From Desulfuromonas versatilis (lineage in GTDB: Bacteria > Desulfobacterota > Desulfuromonadia > Desulfuromonadales > NIT-T3): a stretch of DNA of 64,000 nt. Under the pieces are notes generated by a model. The model saw nothing but the letters and a program-made list of their open reading frames with translations, did not search any database and was not told the origin of the DNA. This document shows positions 9,546-18,246 of the stretch, piece after piece (the stretch's first letter is position 1; every line of letters starts with the position of its first letter). The translations under genes and the position numbers were made by a program. The stretch spans positions 1,730,001-1,794,000 of the forward strand of contig NZ_AP024355.1 of the NCBI RefSeq assembly GCF_019704135.1, given 5' to 3'.

Positions 9546-10544
9546 TTAGTCGATCAGAATCAATTTCGAAGTCGCCAGCTCCCACCCGACCAGCGCCGCG
9601 AAAATCACGAACAGCACCAGGCTGGTGACGGCAAGGCGCCTCTGCACTCGGGGCAGGCTCCGGGCAAGGCTTGGCTTGCGGGAGAAGGGAGAAAGGACCC
9701 CGACTCCCGCCGCACTTATGGCGCCCCCGAGCAGGGCCAGGTAGACCGGATAGCCGACGTAGCCGTAGCCGGCCTGGAGGATGTCGAAGGGGCAGTGGTG
9801 GGTGGGGAGTTCGTAGTAGTAGAGGGAAATGAACGAGATGATCGCCGCCAGTGCGACCGGGAAGCTGGCTGTGCCGGCCATGGCGAACAGCCACCCCTGG
9901 CGGCCGCGCAGCAGAAACCAGAGCCCTGTGGCGAGGGTAAGGACCATGGCGATAACCAGGGCCAGGCGCACCGGCCCAACGGGAAGCGCGGCCAACTCGG
10001 AGGCGAGTCCCTGGCCCTCGGCGCCGAACAGGCTGCCGCAGCAGGAGATGATCAGGTCGGGTTTGAGGCCGAGAATATAGAGGGCCAGGAAGCTTGTCTC
10101 GGCGAGCACCACAGGGGTGAGAAGCAGCAGCAGGGAGTACTTGGTCCGGGTCAGGGGATAATCGTAGGCGCGGGTATCGGCATGGTTGAGCACCAGCCAC
10201 AGCCCGGCCAGGAAGAAGGTGGCGATCTTCAGCAGCAGGGTCGGGTAACCGAAGGGGTTGGCGTTGAGGGTGCCCGCGGCGCACATGGCGCCGATGAACA
10301 GGGGGTGGAGGCGGTCGGCGGTGAACACGAACAGAAACAGCGACGCCAGCTGAAAGATCATCACGTTGAACAGGATGGTGGTCACCAGGTAGGTCTTGCG
10401 CTCCAGGCGCAGCTGCAGCTCGCTGCCGCTGTTCAGGCTCCAGCGCAGCAGGATCTGCAGTCCGATGCCGCTGCAGTAGAGCAACAGCAGGGAGATCAGG
10501 GCCGAGGTGACCAGAAGGGCGATTATTGTGGGGTGCAAGAGCAT
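9546..10544 (-). CDS. Polytopic membrane protein of an ABC/cytochrome operon
   Basis: 332 residues with about eight or nine hydrophobic segments; family not recognised. Candidate functional residues are a Cys-Cys-Gly in a loop (about residue 170) and THHCPF (about 250), which could bind metal or take part in thiol chemistry; this is speculation. It is the last gene of the minus-strand group 14153 to 9546 with an exported small protein, a permease, an ATPase and a diheme cytochrome. The start codon directly abuts a seven-copy heptamer array and has no visible ribosome site, so the true start may differ. Confidence 0.65.
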   Translation of the reverse strand: MLLHPTIIALLVTSALISLLLLYCSGIGLQILLRWSLNSGSELQLRLERKTYLVTTILFNVMIFQLASLFLFVFTADRLHPLFIGAMCAAGTLNANPFGYPTLLLKIATFFLAGLWLVLNHADTRAYDYPLTRTKYSLLLLLTPVVLAETSFLALYILGLKPDLIISCCGSLFGAEGQGLASELAALPVGPVRLALVIAMVLTLATGLWFLLRGRQGWLFAMAGTASFPVALAAIISFISLYYYELPTHHCPFDILQAGYGYVGYPVYLALLGGAISAAGVGVLSPFSRKPSLARSLPRVQRRLAVTSLVLFVIFAALVGWELATSKLILID

Positions 10545-10546
10545 GG

Positions 10547-10595
10547 GGTCAGTGGTCAGTGGTCAGTGGTCAGTGGTCAGTGGTCAGTGGTCAGT
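10547..10595 (+). repeat. Tandem heptamer array GGTCAGT x7
   Basis: Seven perfect head-to-tail copies of GGTCAGT, followed by a partial copy. The array begins two bases from the start codon (10542-10544) of the minus-strand membrane protein gene. Heptamer arrays of this sequence occur in intergenic spaces of other bacteria. Confidence 0.95.
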
Positions 10596-10718
10596 GGTTG
10601 GGGCCGCGTCTGATCCGACTGATCGGTCGGATCAAATGCGGCCAGGTTTTGCATTATCCGTGTTTATCAGATTTTATCCGTGTCCAATTGCCTTTAAAGA
10701 TTTTAGACGGTTTTGCGT

Positions 10719-11660
10719 TTATCTCCCCCGTATCCGCGTCGCGCGAATCGTGCCATTTTGCTCCACGATGCCCTGCACCTGGACGTGCGCCCCAACGCCG
10801 GGGTCCTTGTCCAGGCGGGTGCCGCTGCCAACCGCCAGGGGCTGGCCGTCGACCTTCCACCTTTCGGTGAGCGTCCCCTCGAAACGCACCCGGGCGCCGA
10901 CGGGGATGGGTGCGGGTTGTCCCTGGTCATCGGGGGCGTCGGCGGCGATCCATTTTTCGATCAGATCGATCTGATCATCATCCAGCCAGGGCGGGCCGTC
11001 AAAGGGCATCCGCGGTCGGGACAGCCCCTTGATGCGCCGCACCACCTCGCTGGCGCCGGGCTGTCCCGGCACGATGCGGGCCCGTTCGCCGCTGGCGAGG
11101 ATTTCGGCGTAGCCGGTGGTCAGAAAGCCCTCGGGGGCCGGTCCCATCATGCCGGTAGGGCTGTGGCATTTGGCGCAGCGCGAGAGGAAGATGGGCGCCA
11201 CGTTCGACCAGCGTGGCGAGTTGCTGGTTACGGTTGACGGTTCCGGCGTGGTCTCGATAGCTGCGGACCCGGGCGTCGCTGCAGCGGCGGCGGCAGCGGC
11301 AGGCATGCCGGCGGCGACCCAGCGCTCGATCAGGTCGATCTCCTCGTCGTTCAGCCAGGGCGGCCCGGTCAGCGGCATGCGCGGCAGGCTCTTGCCGCGC
11401 ACCCGTTTCAGCAGCTCGCTCTCCGCCGGCTTTTCCGGCAAGGCGACCGGACCGTCCTCGCTACCGGCGCGCAGCCCATCCAGGCTGTCGAGGCGCAAGC
11501 CCTTGGGAGCGGCCGGCCCCTGGTGGCACACCACACAGCGCTGCTGGAGGATCATGGAAACGTCGTCCCAAGTGGGATCGGCGGCAATGGCAGGGGCTGT
11601 CAGGAGAGCGAGAAATGACGCAATCAGGAGCAATCGATGGCCTGCCGGGACTTTTTTCAT
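10719..11660 (-). CDS. Diheme c-type cytochrome with C-terminal DUF5666-like domain
   Basis: 313 residues from ATG 11660, which has AGGAGA just upstream; the longer frame to 11864 runs through repeats and is rejected. A signal peptide ends near AIAA. Two heme-c motifs, CVVCH (about residue 42) and CAKCH (about 153), each sit in a planctomycete-type cytochrome module followed by a conserved PRMPxxGPPWLxxxxIDLIExW segment, so the protein is an internal duplication. The C-terminal 60 residues (VRFEGTL to ATRIRGR) resemble an OB-like DUF5666 domain. Periplasmic electron transfer is likely; the partner is unknown. Confidence 0.8.
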   Translation of the reverse strand: MKKVPAGHRLLLIASFLALLTAPAIAADPTWDDVSMILQQRCVVCHQGPAAPKGLRLDSLDGLRAGSEDGPVALPEKPAESELLKRVRGKSLPRMPLTGPPWLNDEEIDLIERWVAAGMPAAAAAAAATPGSAAIETTPEPSTVTSNSPRWSNVAPIFLSRCAKCHSPTGMMGPAPEGFLTTGYAEILASGERARIVPGQPGASEVVRRIKGLSRPRMPFDGPPWLDDDQIDLIEKWIAADAPDDQGQPAPIPVGARVRFEGTLTERWKVDGQPLAVGSGTRLDKDPGVGAHVQVQGIVEQNGTIRATRIRGR

Positions 11661-11888
11661 GGGGCTTCTCCTGAGAAAAGGGCAAGAACCTTTTGGGGGA
11701 CGCTGATCAGATCTGATGAACGCTGATAAGGCAAAAGCAATAAGCATTAAGGCAATTGGACAAGGATCAAAGCTGATTTTCACGGATAAGGCAACGGGCC
11801 GCGTTTGATCCGACTGATTGGTCCGAGCCGACCGATCCGTCGGAGCCGCTGCGGCCTCGAACATTGATCACTTATTACTCATCACCGG
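11661..11888. repeat. Repeat-filled gap between ATPase and cytochrome genes
   Basis: Contains CGCTGATAAGGC and TTTCACGGATAAGGC motifs (about 11712-11790), a GATC palindrome cluster starting CCGCGTTTGATCCGACTGAT (about 11807-11850), and a TCACTTATTACTCATCAC stretch (about 11867-11886). No coding potential is seen. Confidence 0.7.
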
Positions 11889-12605
11889 TCACTGCCTTTC
11901 AACCCGTCCATCGCGAATCCGCACCACCCGGTCGATAACCGGGGCCTGGTAGACCAGGGGGTCGTGGCTGGCGATGACGATGGTTTTGCCGCGGTGCTTC
12001 AGCCCGGCGAGGATTTCCACGAACTCCTCGGCCAGTTGGGTGTCGAGGTGTGCGGTCGGCTCGTCGGCGATGATTACCGCCGGGTCGTTGATCAGGGCGC
12101 GGGCGATGGCGACCCGCTGGATTTCGCCGCCGGAGAGCCAGTCAACCTTCTCCTGAGCCTTGCCGGCGATACCGAACAACTGCAGCAGTTCCCCGGCACG
12201 ACCCTTGAGTTCCCCATAGGGTTCGCCGTTGGGGTAGGCGGGGAGCATGACGTTCTCGAGGGCGCTTACCCCCTTGACCAGGTGGAAGTGTTGGAAGATG
12301 AAACCGAAAGTGTGGCGGCGGATCGCGGTGAGAAATCGCTCGGGCAGGCTGGTCACCTCCCCGCCGGGAAACCCCGATCCGCCCGGCATCTGGTCCTGTT
12401 CCGCGTAGCTCAGGCGGATACGCCCGGCGGTGGGTCGCGCCATGCAGCCGATGAGGCTGAGCAGGGTGGTTTTCCCCGACCCGCTCGGCCCCTGCAGTAC
12501 GCTGACCTTGCCCCCCTCGATGCTCAGCGAGACATCGCGCACCGCGGTGAACTCGTTGGGGCGGCCCTGGTTGAAGGTTTTTGTGACGCTCGTCAGTTCG
12601 ATCAT
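11889..12605 (-). CDS. ABC transporter ATP-binding protein (LolD/MacB type)
   Basis: 238 residues. Walker [10 protein letters not shown] (about residue 40), signature [15 protein letters not shown], Walker [13 protein letters not shown] and switch His in ASHDP are all intact, so it should be an active ATPase. The type pairs with MacB/FtsX-like permeases, as found directly upstream on the same strand (12721-13854). The substrate is unknown. The start codon is preceded by a TACTCATCACT repeat stretch without an obvious ribosome site. Confidence 0.85.
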   Translation of the reverse strand: MIELTSVTKTFNQGRPNEFTAVRDVSLSIEGGKVSVLQGPSGSGKTTLLSLIGCMARPTAGRIRLSYAEQDQMPGGSGFPGGEVTSLPERFLTAIRRHTFGFIFQHFHLVKGVSALENVMLPAYPNGEPYGELKGRAGELLQLFGIAGKAQEKVDWLSGGEIQRVAIARALINDPAVIIADEPTAHLDTQLAEEFVEILAGLKHRGKTIVIASHDPLVYQAPVIDRVVRIRDGRVERQ

Positions 12606-12720
12606 GGGCTAGTGATGAGTAATGAGTGATAAGTGATTGGTAAAACGCCTGGTTTTTGCCTGATCAGATTTTTATCAGATTTTATCTGCGTCCCATTGGT
12701 TTTTTGGGTTACTCGCTTGT
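12606..12720. repeat. Short-word repeats between ABC permease and ATPase genes
   Basis: AGTGATGAGTAATGAGTGATAA-type repeat at about 12610-12637, then a TTTTTATCAGATTTTATCTG-type motif at about 12666-12690. These are the same families seen at 9.4, 10.6, 11.7 and 25.3 kb. Confidence 0.65.
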
Positions 12721-13854
12721 TCAACTCCGCAGCACCGCGTCCGGGTCGATGGTCGCCGCCCGCCAGGCTGGAATGATGGTGGCGACGGTATAGGGGAGTA
12801 CGGTGAGAAAGAACAGGGTCGCCACCTGAAAGGGGTCTATGAACGGTACCAGGCGAAATTGGGGGTAGAGGATCGCCCAGCCCTTGAGCACGGGGGCGAA
12901 CAGGGCCGAGTCGGTAAGGAACACGTGCCAGTAGGCCAGCAGCATCCCGACCAGAAACGAACTTAGCGAGATCACCGTCCCCTCCCAGAATTTCATCTGC
13001 AGAACTTCCGAGGTTTCCCAGCCGATGGCCTTGAGCACGCCGATCTCTTTTTTCTCCTCGGCCGAGAGACCCGAGGCCTTGTCCCAGGCGAAGATGACGA
13101 AGGCCAGCAGCGCCCCGCCCAGGATCGCCACCAATAGTCCGCTGCGCCAGCTGAAGACCGCGTCGTAGGTGCGCAGGATTTCTTCACGGACGATCGGCCG
13201 GGTGTCAGGCAGCAGCTTGCGGATCTTGCCGGCTACCACTGGGATTTCGTTGGGATTGAGCACCCTGACCTCCAGGTCGGTGGCAGCCCCCTGGGGAAAG
13301 CCGAAGAGCATGCGGAAATCCTCCTCTGTAAGCAGGATCAGGTCGCTGCTGACCAGCTCGGATTCGGCGCTGAGGATCTCGCTGATGTTGAAGCTGACCA
13401 GCTCCCCCTTGTCGGTCCAGAAGGGCAGGATGTTGTCAATTTCCGACTCGCTGATTTTGGCGATGCCGGGGCCGATGGCGATGTTGCCCGGACCGTGGGG
13501 AAATTCGTCGTCCACCAGCAGGGTGTAGTTGGCCTGGAATACCGTGTCGAAATAGTAGCCCCAGAGTTTGGGGCGGACGGCGGTTACCCCTGGGATGGCG
13601 GCGATTTGCTCGGCATAGTCGATGGGGATCGGATCGTGGCGGCCGGCGGCGAGTCGTTGAACGACGATCTCGGGGGCATCGCGAAGAACCACCTGTGCCT
13701 CGCGCAGCAGGGCCTGGGTAAAGAGCATGACCGAGGCGAGGGCGAACACTACCGCCGTGTAGACCAGAACCAGAGCCGCGTTCTTCCCCTTGCGGCGCAA
13801 CAGGGACGAAAGAGTGAAATCGAGCAGATAACGCTGCCGGGCCAGCCACATCAT
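12721..13854 (-). CDS. FtsX/MacB-type ABC transporter permease
   Basis: 377 residues: one N-terminal membrane segment (about 25-45), a large periplasmic domain (about 50-235), then three C-terminal segments including the conserved cytoplasmic loop LSAEEKKEIGVLKAIGWETSEV of FtsX-domain permeases. It overlaps the preceding gene by four bases (ATGA), showing translational coupling, and is followed by the ATPase. Such systems move lipids, peptides or lipoproteins rather than nutrients; the substrate here is not known. Confidence 0.85.
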   Translation of the reverse strand: MMWLARQRYLLDFTLSSLLRRKGKNAALVLVYTAVVFALASVMLFTQALLREAQVVLRDAPEIVVQRLAAGRHDPIPIDYAEQIAAIPGVTAVRPKLWGYYFDTVFQANYTLLVDDEFPHGPGNIAIGPGIAKISESEIDNILPFWTDKGELVSFNISEILSAESELVSSDLILLTEEDFRMLFGFPQGAATDLEVRVLNPNEIPVVAGKIRKLLPDTRPIVREEILRTYDAVFSWRSGLLVAILGGALLAFVIFAWDKASGLSAEEKKEIGVLKAIGWETSEVLQMKFWEGTVISLSSFLVGMLLAYWHVFLTDSALFAPVLKGWAILYPQFRLVPFIDPFQVATLFFLTVLPYTVATIIPAWRAATIDPDAVLRS

Positions 13855-14153
13855 GGCCCGACCCTCTGGCTGGTCAAGTGGGGAGGGGGCCCGACCAGGG
13901 AACCGGTTGGGTAATGCTCCTGAGACATGGGATAGTCCTGAAACGGGGTGCCCAGATCGGCCATGGCCGGGTGGCGGGTGTAGCGGGCCTCGGTGAACAG
14001 GGCCAGGTCGGTTAGTCCCAAGCGTTTTACCAGGGATGATTTATGTGACAGGCTCGCTTCGGCCCGGGTTCTGCCCTCCTGCGAATGCCCGATCGCCAAG
14101 CCGGCCAGCATCAGGTTAAGGAAAAGAAAATAGATAAAGATGGTGGACTTGCG
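13851..14153 (-). CDS. Small exported protein, first gene of the ABC/cytochrome operon
   Basis: 100 residues from ATG 14153. An N-terminal hydrophobic helix (about residues 5-22) indicates export or a membrane anchor. The remainder contains DLALFTEARYTRHPAMADL followed by TPFQDYP and EHYPTGS, a short His/Tyr-rich segment that looks conserved but belongs to no family I can name. Its stop overlaps the permease start by four bases, so it is probably part of the same complex. A start at 14255 would add a basic extension before the signal and is less likely. Confidence 0.65.
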   Translation of the reverse strand, partial: RKSTIFIYFLFLNLMLAGLAIGHSQEGRTRAEASLSHKSSLVKRLGLTDLALFTEARYTRHPAMADLGTPFQDYPMSQEHYPTGSLVGPPPHLTSQRVGP

Positions 14154-14274
14154 CATCAGGCTCGAATCCCGCGAGGAGCGCCATGTGTTTCGGGCGAATG
14201 ATCGACGAAGTTTGGCAATTGATTTTAATGATAGCTTCCTTCGGGCCGCTATCAAGTTATTTTTTTATGACAAA

Positions 14275-14401
14275 CCTCTTGCAAAAGTCTAGATCCGATG
14301 CGATCGGTTGTAACCGCCCTGCATGGCGTTTCGCTGAATAAATGGTCTTTGCGCTGAAGGTGGTCGCCCAATCTCATGACGAACTCGACTTCTGCAAGAG
14401 G
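14275..14401. mobile_element. MITE-like element with 15-bp terminal inverted repeats
   Basis: CCTCTTGCAAAAGTC (14275-14289) and GACTTCTGCAAGAGG (14387-14401) are inverted copies with one mismatch, bounding about 127 bases with no gene. This is the form of a miniature transposable element or a relic of an insertion sequence. No parent transposase is in the window. Confidence 0.45.
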
Positions 14402-14475
14402 CTCCGGTGAAAGCTGGTATGCTTTTCAACAGAGGCGGGGCCGATTTCTCACCGCCTGAGCTTCGAGCCTTGACT

Positions 14476-14877
14476 ATGACCAGCAATCCTTGCAGAGCCT
14501 GCTTGATGCGCCCCCCCGAATTGCTGTTGCGGGCAATCGAGGAGTTCAATGCCGGAGATTACTTCCTCGCACATGAAACCCTCGAAATTCTCTGGTGTCA
14601 GGAGAGGGGCGAGATCCGCAAGCTTTACCAGGGAATCCTGCAGGTCGGCATTGGCTTGCTGCATAACCGGCGGGGCAATTACCGGGGAGCGGTCAGTCTG
14701 CTGCGCCGTGGCACGGGGTACCTCGAGCCCTTCGGCCAACTCTGTTTGGGGATCGACGTGGCGGACCTGGTGAACCAAACCCGCCGGGCCTTGGCCGAGC
14801 TTGAGTTGCTGGGCCCCGAGCGTTTCGCCGATTTCGATCCGAAGTTGGAACCGCGCATTCATTTGGCTAAAAAATAA
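14476..14877 (+). CDS. DUF309 family protein
   Basis: 133 residues from ATG 14476. It carries the DUF309 pattern: a helix with FNAGDYFLAHETLEILWCQE (about residues 23-42), then YQGILQVGIGLLHNRRGNYRGAVSLLRRG. The family is a small all-helical fold with conserved His, Glu and Trp, common in bacteria and of unknown function. An upstream ATG at 14407 would extend it into the MITE-like element's edge; no strong ribosome site distinguishes the two. It stands alone, with the DUF2959 gene 45 bases downstream. Confidence 0.75.
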   Translation: MTSNPCRACLMRPPELLLRAIEEFNAGDYFLAHETLEILWCQERGEIRKLYQGILQVGIGLLHNRRGNYRGAVSLLRRGTGYLEPFGQLCLGIDVADLVNQTRRALAELELLGPERFADFDPKLEPRIHLAKK

Positions 14878-14922
14878 CCGGGCCGTTTTTTTCTGTCTGG
14901 TGGAAATGAAAGGAACCGAATC

Positions 14923-15588
14923 ATGAACCTCCGGAGATTCCAGGCGCCGGCCAGGATTCTTGCGTGGCTGCTGAGCTTGACGTTTCTCACCGGTTGTCAG
15001 ACGGCCTATTACCATACCATGGAGAAGTTCGGGGTCCACAAGCGCGACATCTTGGTCGATCGCGTCGAAGAGGCCAGGGATTCGCAGCAGGAAGCCAAGG
15101 AACAGTTCAGATCGGCCTTGCAGCGCTTTAACGAAGTGCTAGGGGTTCAGAGCGGCGCTCTCGAGGAGCAGTACAACAAGTTGAAAGCAGAACTCGATCG
15201 CAGCGAGGCCAAGGCCGACGCGGTGCGCAGCCGCATCGACGACGTCGAGGACGTGGCCGGGGCGCTGTTCGATGAGTGGAAGGATGAACTCGAGCAGTAC
15301 TCCAACGCCAGCCTACGCCGCGACAGCCAAGCCAAGCTCGAGCGTACGCGGCGCCAGTACGGCCAGCTGATCGGCGCCATGAAGCGGGCCGAGGAGCGTA
15401 TCGACCCTGTTCTCTCGGCTTTTCGCGACCAGGTTCTGTATCTCAAGCATAACCTCAATGCCCAGGCTATCGCGTCGTTGAAGGGAGAGCTGAAATCCAT
15501 CGAGGGGGATATCGGGTCGCTGATCCGGGAGATGGAGCGTTCCATCAGCGAGGCTGATTCGTTCATTTCGGCGATGGCCAGGGACTAA
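14923..15588 (+). CDS. DUF2959 family lipoprotein
   Basis: 221 residues with a lipobox LTGC (Cys 25), followed by a long, highly charged region predicted to be mostly coiled coil (about 45-215). The YYHTMEKFGVHKRDILVDRVEEARDSQ segment is characteristic of DUF2959 proteins. It should be anchored in the envelope facing the periplasm. Function is unknown. AAAGGA lies just upstream of the start. A strong convergent terminator follows. Confidence 0.8.
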   Translation: MNLRRFQAPARILAWLLSLTFLTGCQTAYYHTMEKFGVHKRDILVDRVEEARDSQQEAKEQFRSALQRFNEVLGVQSGALEEQYNKLKAELDRSEAKADAVRSRIDDVEDVAGALFDEWKDELEQYSNASLRRDSQAKLERTRRQYGQLIGAMKRAEERIDPVLSAFRDQVLYLKHNLNAQAIASLKGELKSIEGDIGSLIREMERSISEADSFISAMARD

Positions 15589-15609
15589 TAATCCGGGCGC
15601 CACGCAGCG

Positions 15610-15638
15610 AAAAAGGGGCCGAGGCGGCCCCTTTTTTT
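15610..15638. terminator. Bidirectional intrinsic terminator
   Basis: AAAAAGGGGCC / GGCCCCTTTTT stem with a short loop and T-runs on both strands, located between the convergent DUF2959 gene and the PilT-like gene. Confidence 0.85.
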
Positions 15639-15640
15639 AT

Positions 15641-17278
15641 TCAGCCTGGTTTGGAAAGGGTCTGGTCCGCCGGTTTGGCGCTAAGCGCGCCGCGCCCCTT
15701 GCGCATCAATTCCTTGAAAAAACTCTCGTCCTGGCAGTAATGCAGGGCCGCCTCGACGGTGATGAGGCCATCGTAGCAGAGTTCGGCCAGGCTCACGTCG
15801 AGGGAGCGGAAATCTTCCATCGACTGCTGCAACAGGGCGCGGATCTGATGCTCTTTGCCCTCGCGAATGATGTTTTTCACCCGGTAGCTGTTGGTGAGCT
15901 TCTCGTAGGCCAGCACCCGACCGCTGCCATCCTTGCGGGCCACCAGGCGCTGGTTGAAGATCAGTTGCATGTTGTCGGCCATCTGGACCCGGATCTGCCG
16001 CTGCTGCTCGGGGGGGAAGACGTCGATGATGCGGTTGACAGCCAGCACCGCGTTGTTGGCGTGCACGCAGCTGATCACCAGGTGCCCGGTATCGGCCGCC
16101 TGCAGGGCGATGGCGAAGCTTTCGGGGTCGCGCATCTCGCCGATGACGATCACGTCGGGGGCCTCGCGCAGCACATGGCGCAGCCCGACATGGAAGGATT
16201 CGGTGTCGAGGCCGACTTCGCGCTGGTTGACGTTGCTCGACTTGTGCCGGTGCAGGTACTCGATGGGATCTTCGATGGTGATGACGTTTTTGCGGCTTTT
16301 GGAATTGATGATGTCGACCATGGCCGCCATGGTGGTGGTCTTGCCGTGGCCGTTGGGGCCGGTGATGAGGATCAGCCCCTGGGTCTTCAGGGCATATTCC
16401 TCCAGCCACCCCGGCAGCCTGAGCTTTTTCAGGCTGGGGATCTCTTCGACAATGGGGCGCACGGCGATGGAAACCGAGCTGCGCTGGCGGTAGATGTTGA
16501 CCCGGAACCGCCCAAGTTCGGGCAAGGTCAGGGCAAAATCGAGTTCCCTGTCCTGGGAGAAGCGTTTGAGCTGGTCTTCGGTGGTCAGTTTGCGGGCGTA
16601 GTCAATGACCTGCTGTGGTGTGAGGAAGGGCCCTGGCAGGCGGACCAGCTCGTTGTTTTTCTTGATGCTCGGCGGGGCGCCGGCCACCAGCAACAGGTCC
16701 GAGGCTTCCTCCTGCAGCATGCGGCTGAGCAATTCTTCCAACCGGGCCGTGCGCACCTCGCTGACTCTGGTCCTTCTGGCACAGGCCTTTAGCAGATCGG
16801 TGCCCAGGAGGGGCGCCTGGAGCTTGCCCTCCATCTTTTCCAGCAAAGTGAGTGCCGCGGAGATCTGAAACGACGGGGCCAGCAGGGGTTCCACGGAAAT
16901 CCCCAGTATGAACTGCAGTTCGCGGGTCGCGGCGATGTCGTTGGGGTCGACCATGGCCACACGGAACCGGTGGGAGCTGACTCCCAGGGGCAGGGCCCCG
17001 TATTTCTTCATTTTCTCCAGGGGGATCAGGCGCAGGGTCTCGACCGGGATGTCGGTCGAGAACAGATTGACGGTGGGCCGGGAATACTGCCTGCCGAGCG
17101 ATTCGAGCAGGAGGTCGACGGTAAGATAATCCATACCGACCAGGACCGAGCCGAGTTTCTCCCCCGACTGATCCTGGAGGCGCCGGGCCTCGTTCAATTG
17201 ATGCTGGGTGATCAGCTGGCAGGAGACCAGCAGTTCCCCGAGCTTGGGGCCCCGCCGGGCAGGTGGTGAAGACGTCAT
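15641..17278 (-). CDS. GspE-N/PilT hybrid secretion ATPase
   Basis: About 545 residues from ATG 17278. The N-terminal 150 residues form a GspE/MshE-type domain (KLGELLVSCQLITQHQLNEA, LGRQYSRPTVNL). The C-terminal part is a PilT-type motor: Walker A GPNGHGKTT (about 305), Walker B VIVIGEMRDPE, and HANNAVLAVNRIIDVFP. Such hybrids occur in Deltaproteobacteria beside true PilT and PilB and are thought to help pilus retraction or surface motility. An in-frame start at 17368 is possible but adds a segment without features. It stands apart from other pilus genes here. Confidence 0.8.
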   Translation of the reverse strand: MTSSPPARRGPKLGELLVSCQLITQHQLNEARRLQDQSGEKLGSVLVGMDYLTVDLLLESLGRQYSRPTVNLFSTDIPVETLRLIPLEKMKKYGALPLGVSSHRFRVAMVDPNDIAATRELQFILGISVEPLLAPSFQISAALTLLEKMEGKLQAPLLGTDLLKACARRTRVSEVRTARLEELLSRMLQEEASDLLLVAGAPPSIKKNNELVRLPGPFLTPQQVIDYARKLTTEDQLKRFSQDRELDFALTLPELGRFRVNIYRQRSSVSIAVRPIVEEIPSLKKLRLPGWLEEYALKTQGLILITGPNGHGKTTTMAAMVDIINSKSRKNVITIEDPIEYLHRHKSSNVNQREVGLDTESFHVGLRHVLREAPDVIVIGEMRDPESFAIALQAADTGHLVISCVHANNAVLAVNRIIDVFPPEQQRQIRVQMADNMQLIFNQRLVARKDGSGRVLAYEKLTNSYRVKNIIREGKEHQIRALLQQSMEDFRSLDVSLAELCYDGLITVEAALHYCQDESFFKELMRKGRGALSAKPADQTLSKPG

Positions 17279-17390
17279 GAGCTCCCCCAGAAGGTAGGAC
17301 CCTGACAGCTTGCTTCCACTGGAGGCAAGAGCAGGCGGATGAGAAAACATCTCCTTAGTCTTTACCATGCCAGCTCGATGATTTCAATCC

Positions 17391-18020
17391 TCACGTCCCA
17401 GGCCGGGGCGGTATGGCACAAGAACGGTGGGACGATTTTTCCAGGGCGGGAAACCGCAAAACCAGGGCCCCCCAGAACAGCAAAAAGGTGGCATAGTTTT
17501 CACACAGCTCTTCCAGAAACCGGTTGAGGGTCCGGTCAGGGAATAAAAGCCTTTGGTCGAAGGGAACTGCCAGGACGTAAAAAACGGCGCCGGTGGCCAG
17601 CAGCAAAAAGGCTCTGCTCAAGAGGCGCGAACGCAGCGCCGGCCAAAGGCTCATGCGGCGGCGCAGGAACACCCCGAACCCCGCGGCCCAGCCTGCCGAA
17701 AGCAGCAGGTTGCGGCCCGAGCCGCTGCCGAGGGCGGCGATCAAGGGAGGGAGGTCCAATCGTTCGAAATCGACCTCCCGCAGGAACAGAGTGAAGAAAA
17801 ACAGGGTCAGCATCCAGGGCAACCAGCTGGGAGAAACCCGGTTTTTATCCATAAGGGTGGCGCAGGCGCAGACCAGCCCGGCCAGCAGGCTGAGGGCCTG
17901 CAGGTTTTCCATGAGCCGGTTTTCTTCGGCTATGCCAGGATTGGGCAGCCAGAGCCAGGTCAGAGCCGCCCCGTAAAGCACCAGGGCGGGGATAAGAATG
18001 CGATTGAAGCGGCTTGACAT
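17391..18020 (-). CDS. Conserved-looking polytopic membrane protein, unknown function
   Basis: 209 residues from ATG 18020, with about six hydrophobic segments. A stretch with acidic residues (FLREVDFERLDLPP) and a later PFDQRLLFPDRTLNRFLEELCENYATFLLFW segment are the most distinctive parts; the latter could form a functional amphipathic loop. No family was recognised. The stop lies about 110 bases from the PilT-like start, so joint transcription is possible but not shown. A longer frame to 18110 lacks support. Confidence 0.55.
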   Translation of the reverse strand: MSSRFNRILIPALVLYGAALTWLWLPNPGIAEENRLMENLQALSLLAGLVCACATLMDKNRVSPSWLPWMLTLFFFTLFLREVDFERLDLPPLIAALGSGSGRNLLLSAGWAAGFGVFLRRRMSLWPALRSRLLSRAFLLLATGAVFYVLAVPFDQRLLFPDRTLNRFLEELCENYATFLLFWGALVLRFPALEKSSHRSCAIPPRPGT

Positions 18021-18181
18021 ATGCGGGGCGAGTCCTGGATCGGGATATGGGTTTTTAAGGGGCAGAATGGAGGGGAGGGAATGGAATCTGCCTGGGAAAA
18101 TCCGCCGCACTTTAGCACGAAACCAGATCCCGATGAAAAGGGGAAATTTGGTGTCGGCAGGGATTCATTCCGCGCGGTAAA

Positions 18182-18214
18182 TAAAAAACCGGGGCTGCCA
18201 TTCGGCAGCCCCGG
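18182..18214 (-). terminator. Intrinsic terminator of the lactate operon
   Basis: On the minus strand, CCGGGGCTGCC, a 4-base loop, GGCAGCCCCGG, then a T-run (seen as A-run at 18183-18188), placed just after the lctP stop. Confidence 0.88.
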
Positions 18215-18246
18215 CGGGTGTAAAAAACAGGACTGGTCGGTCGGAA

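Noticed and set aside
10507-10974. Open frames with VVSGQWSVVSGQWS-type products
   Set aside because: They translate the GGTCAGT heptamer array and are spurious.
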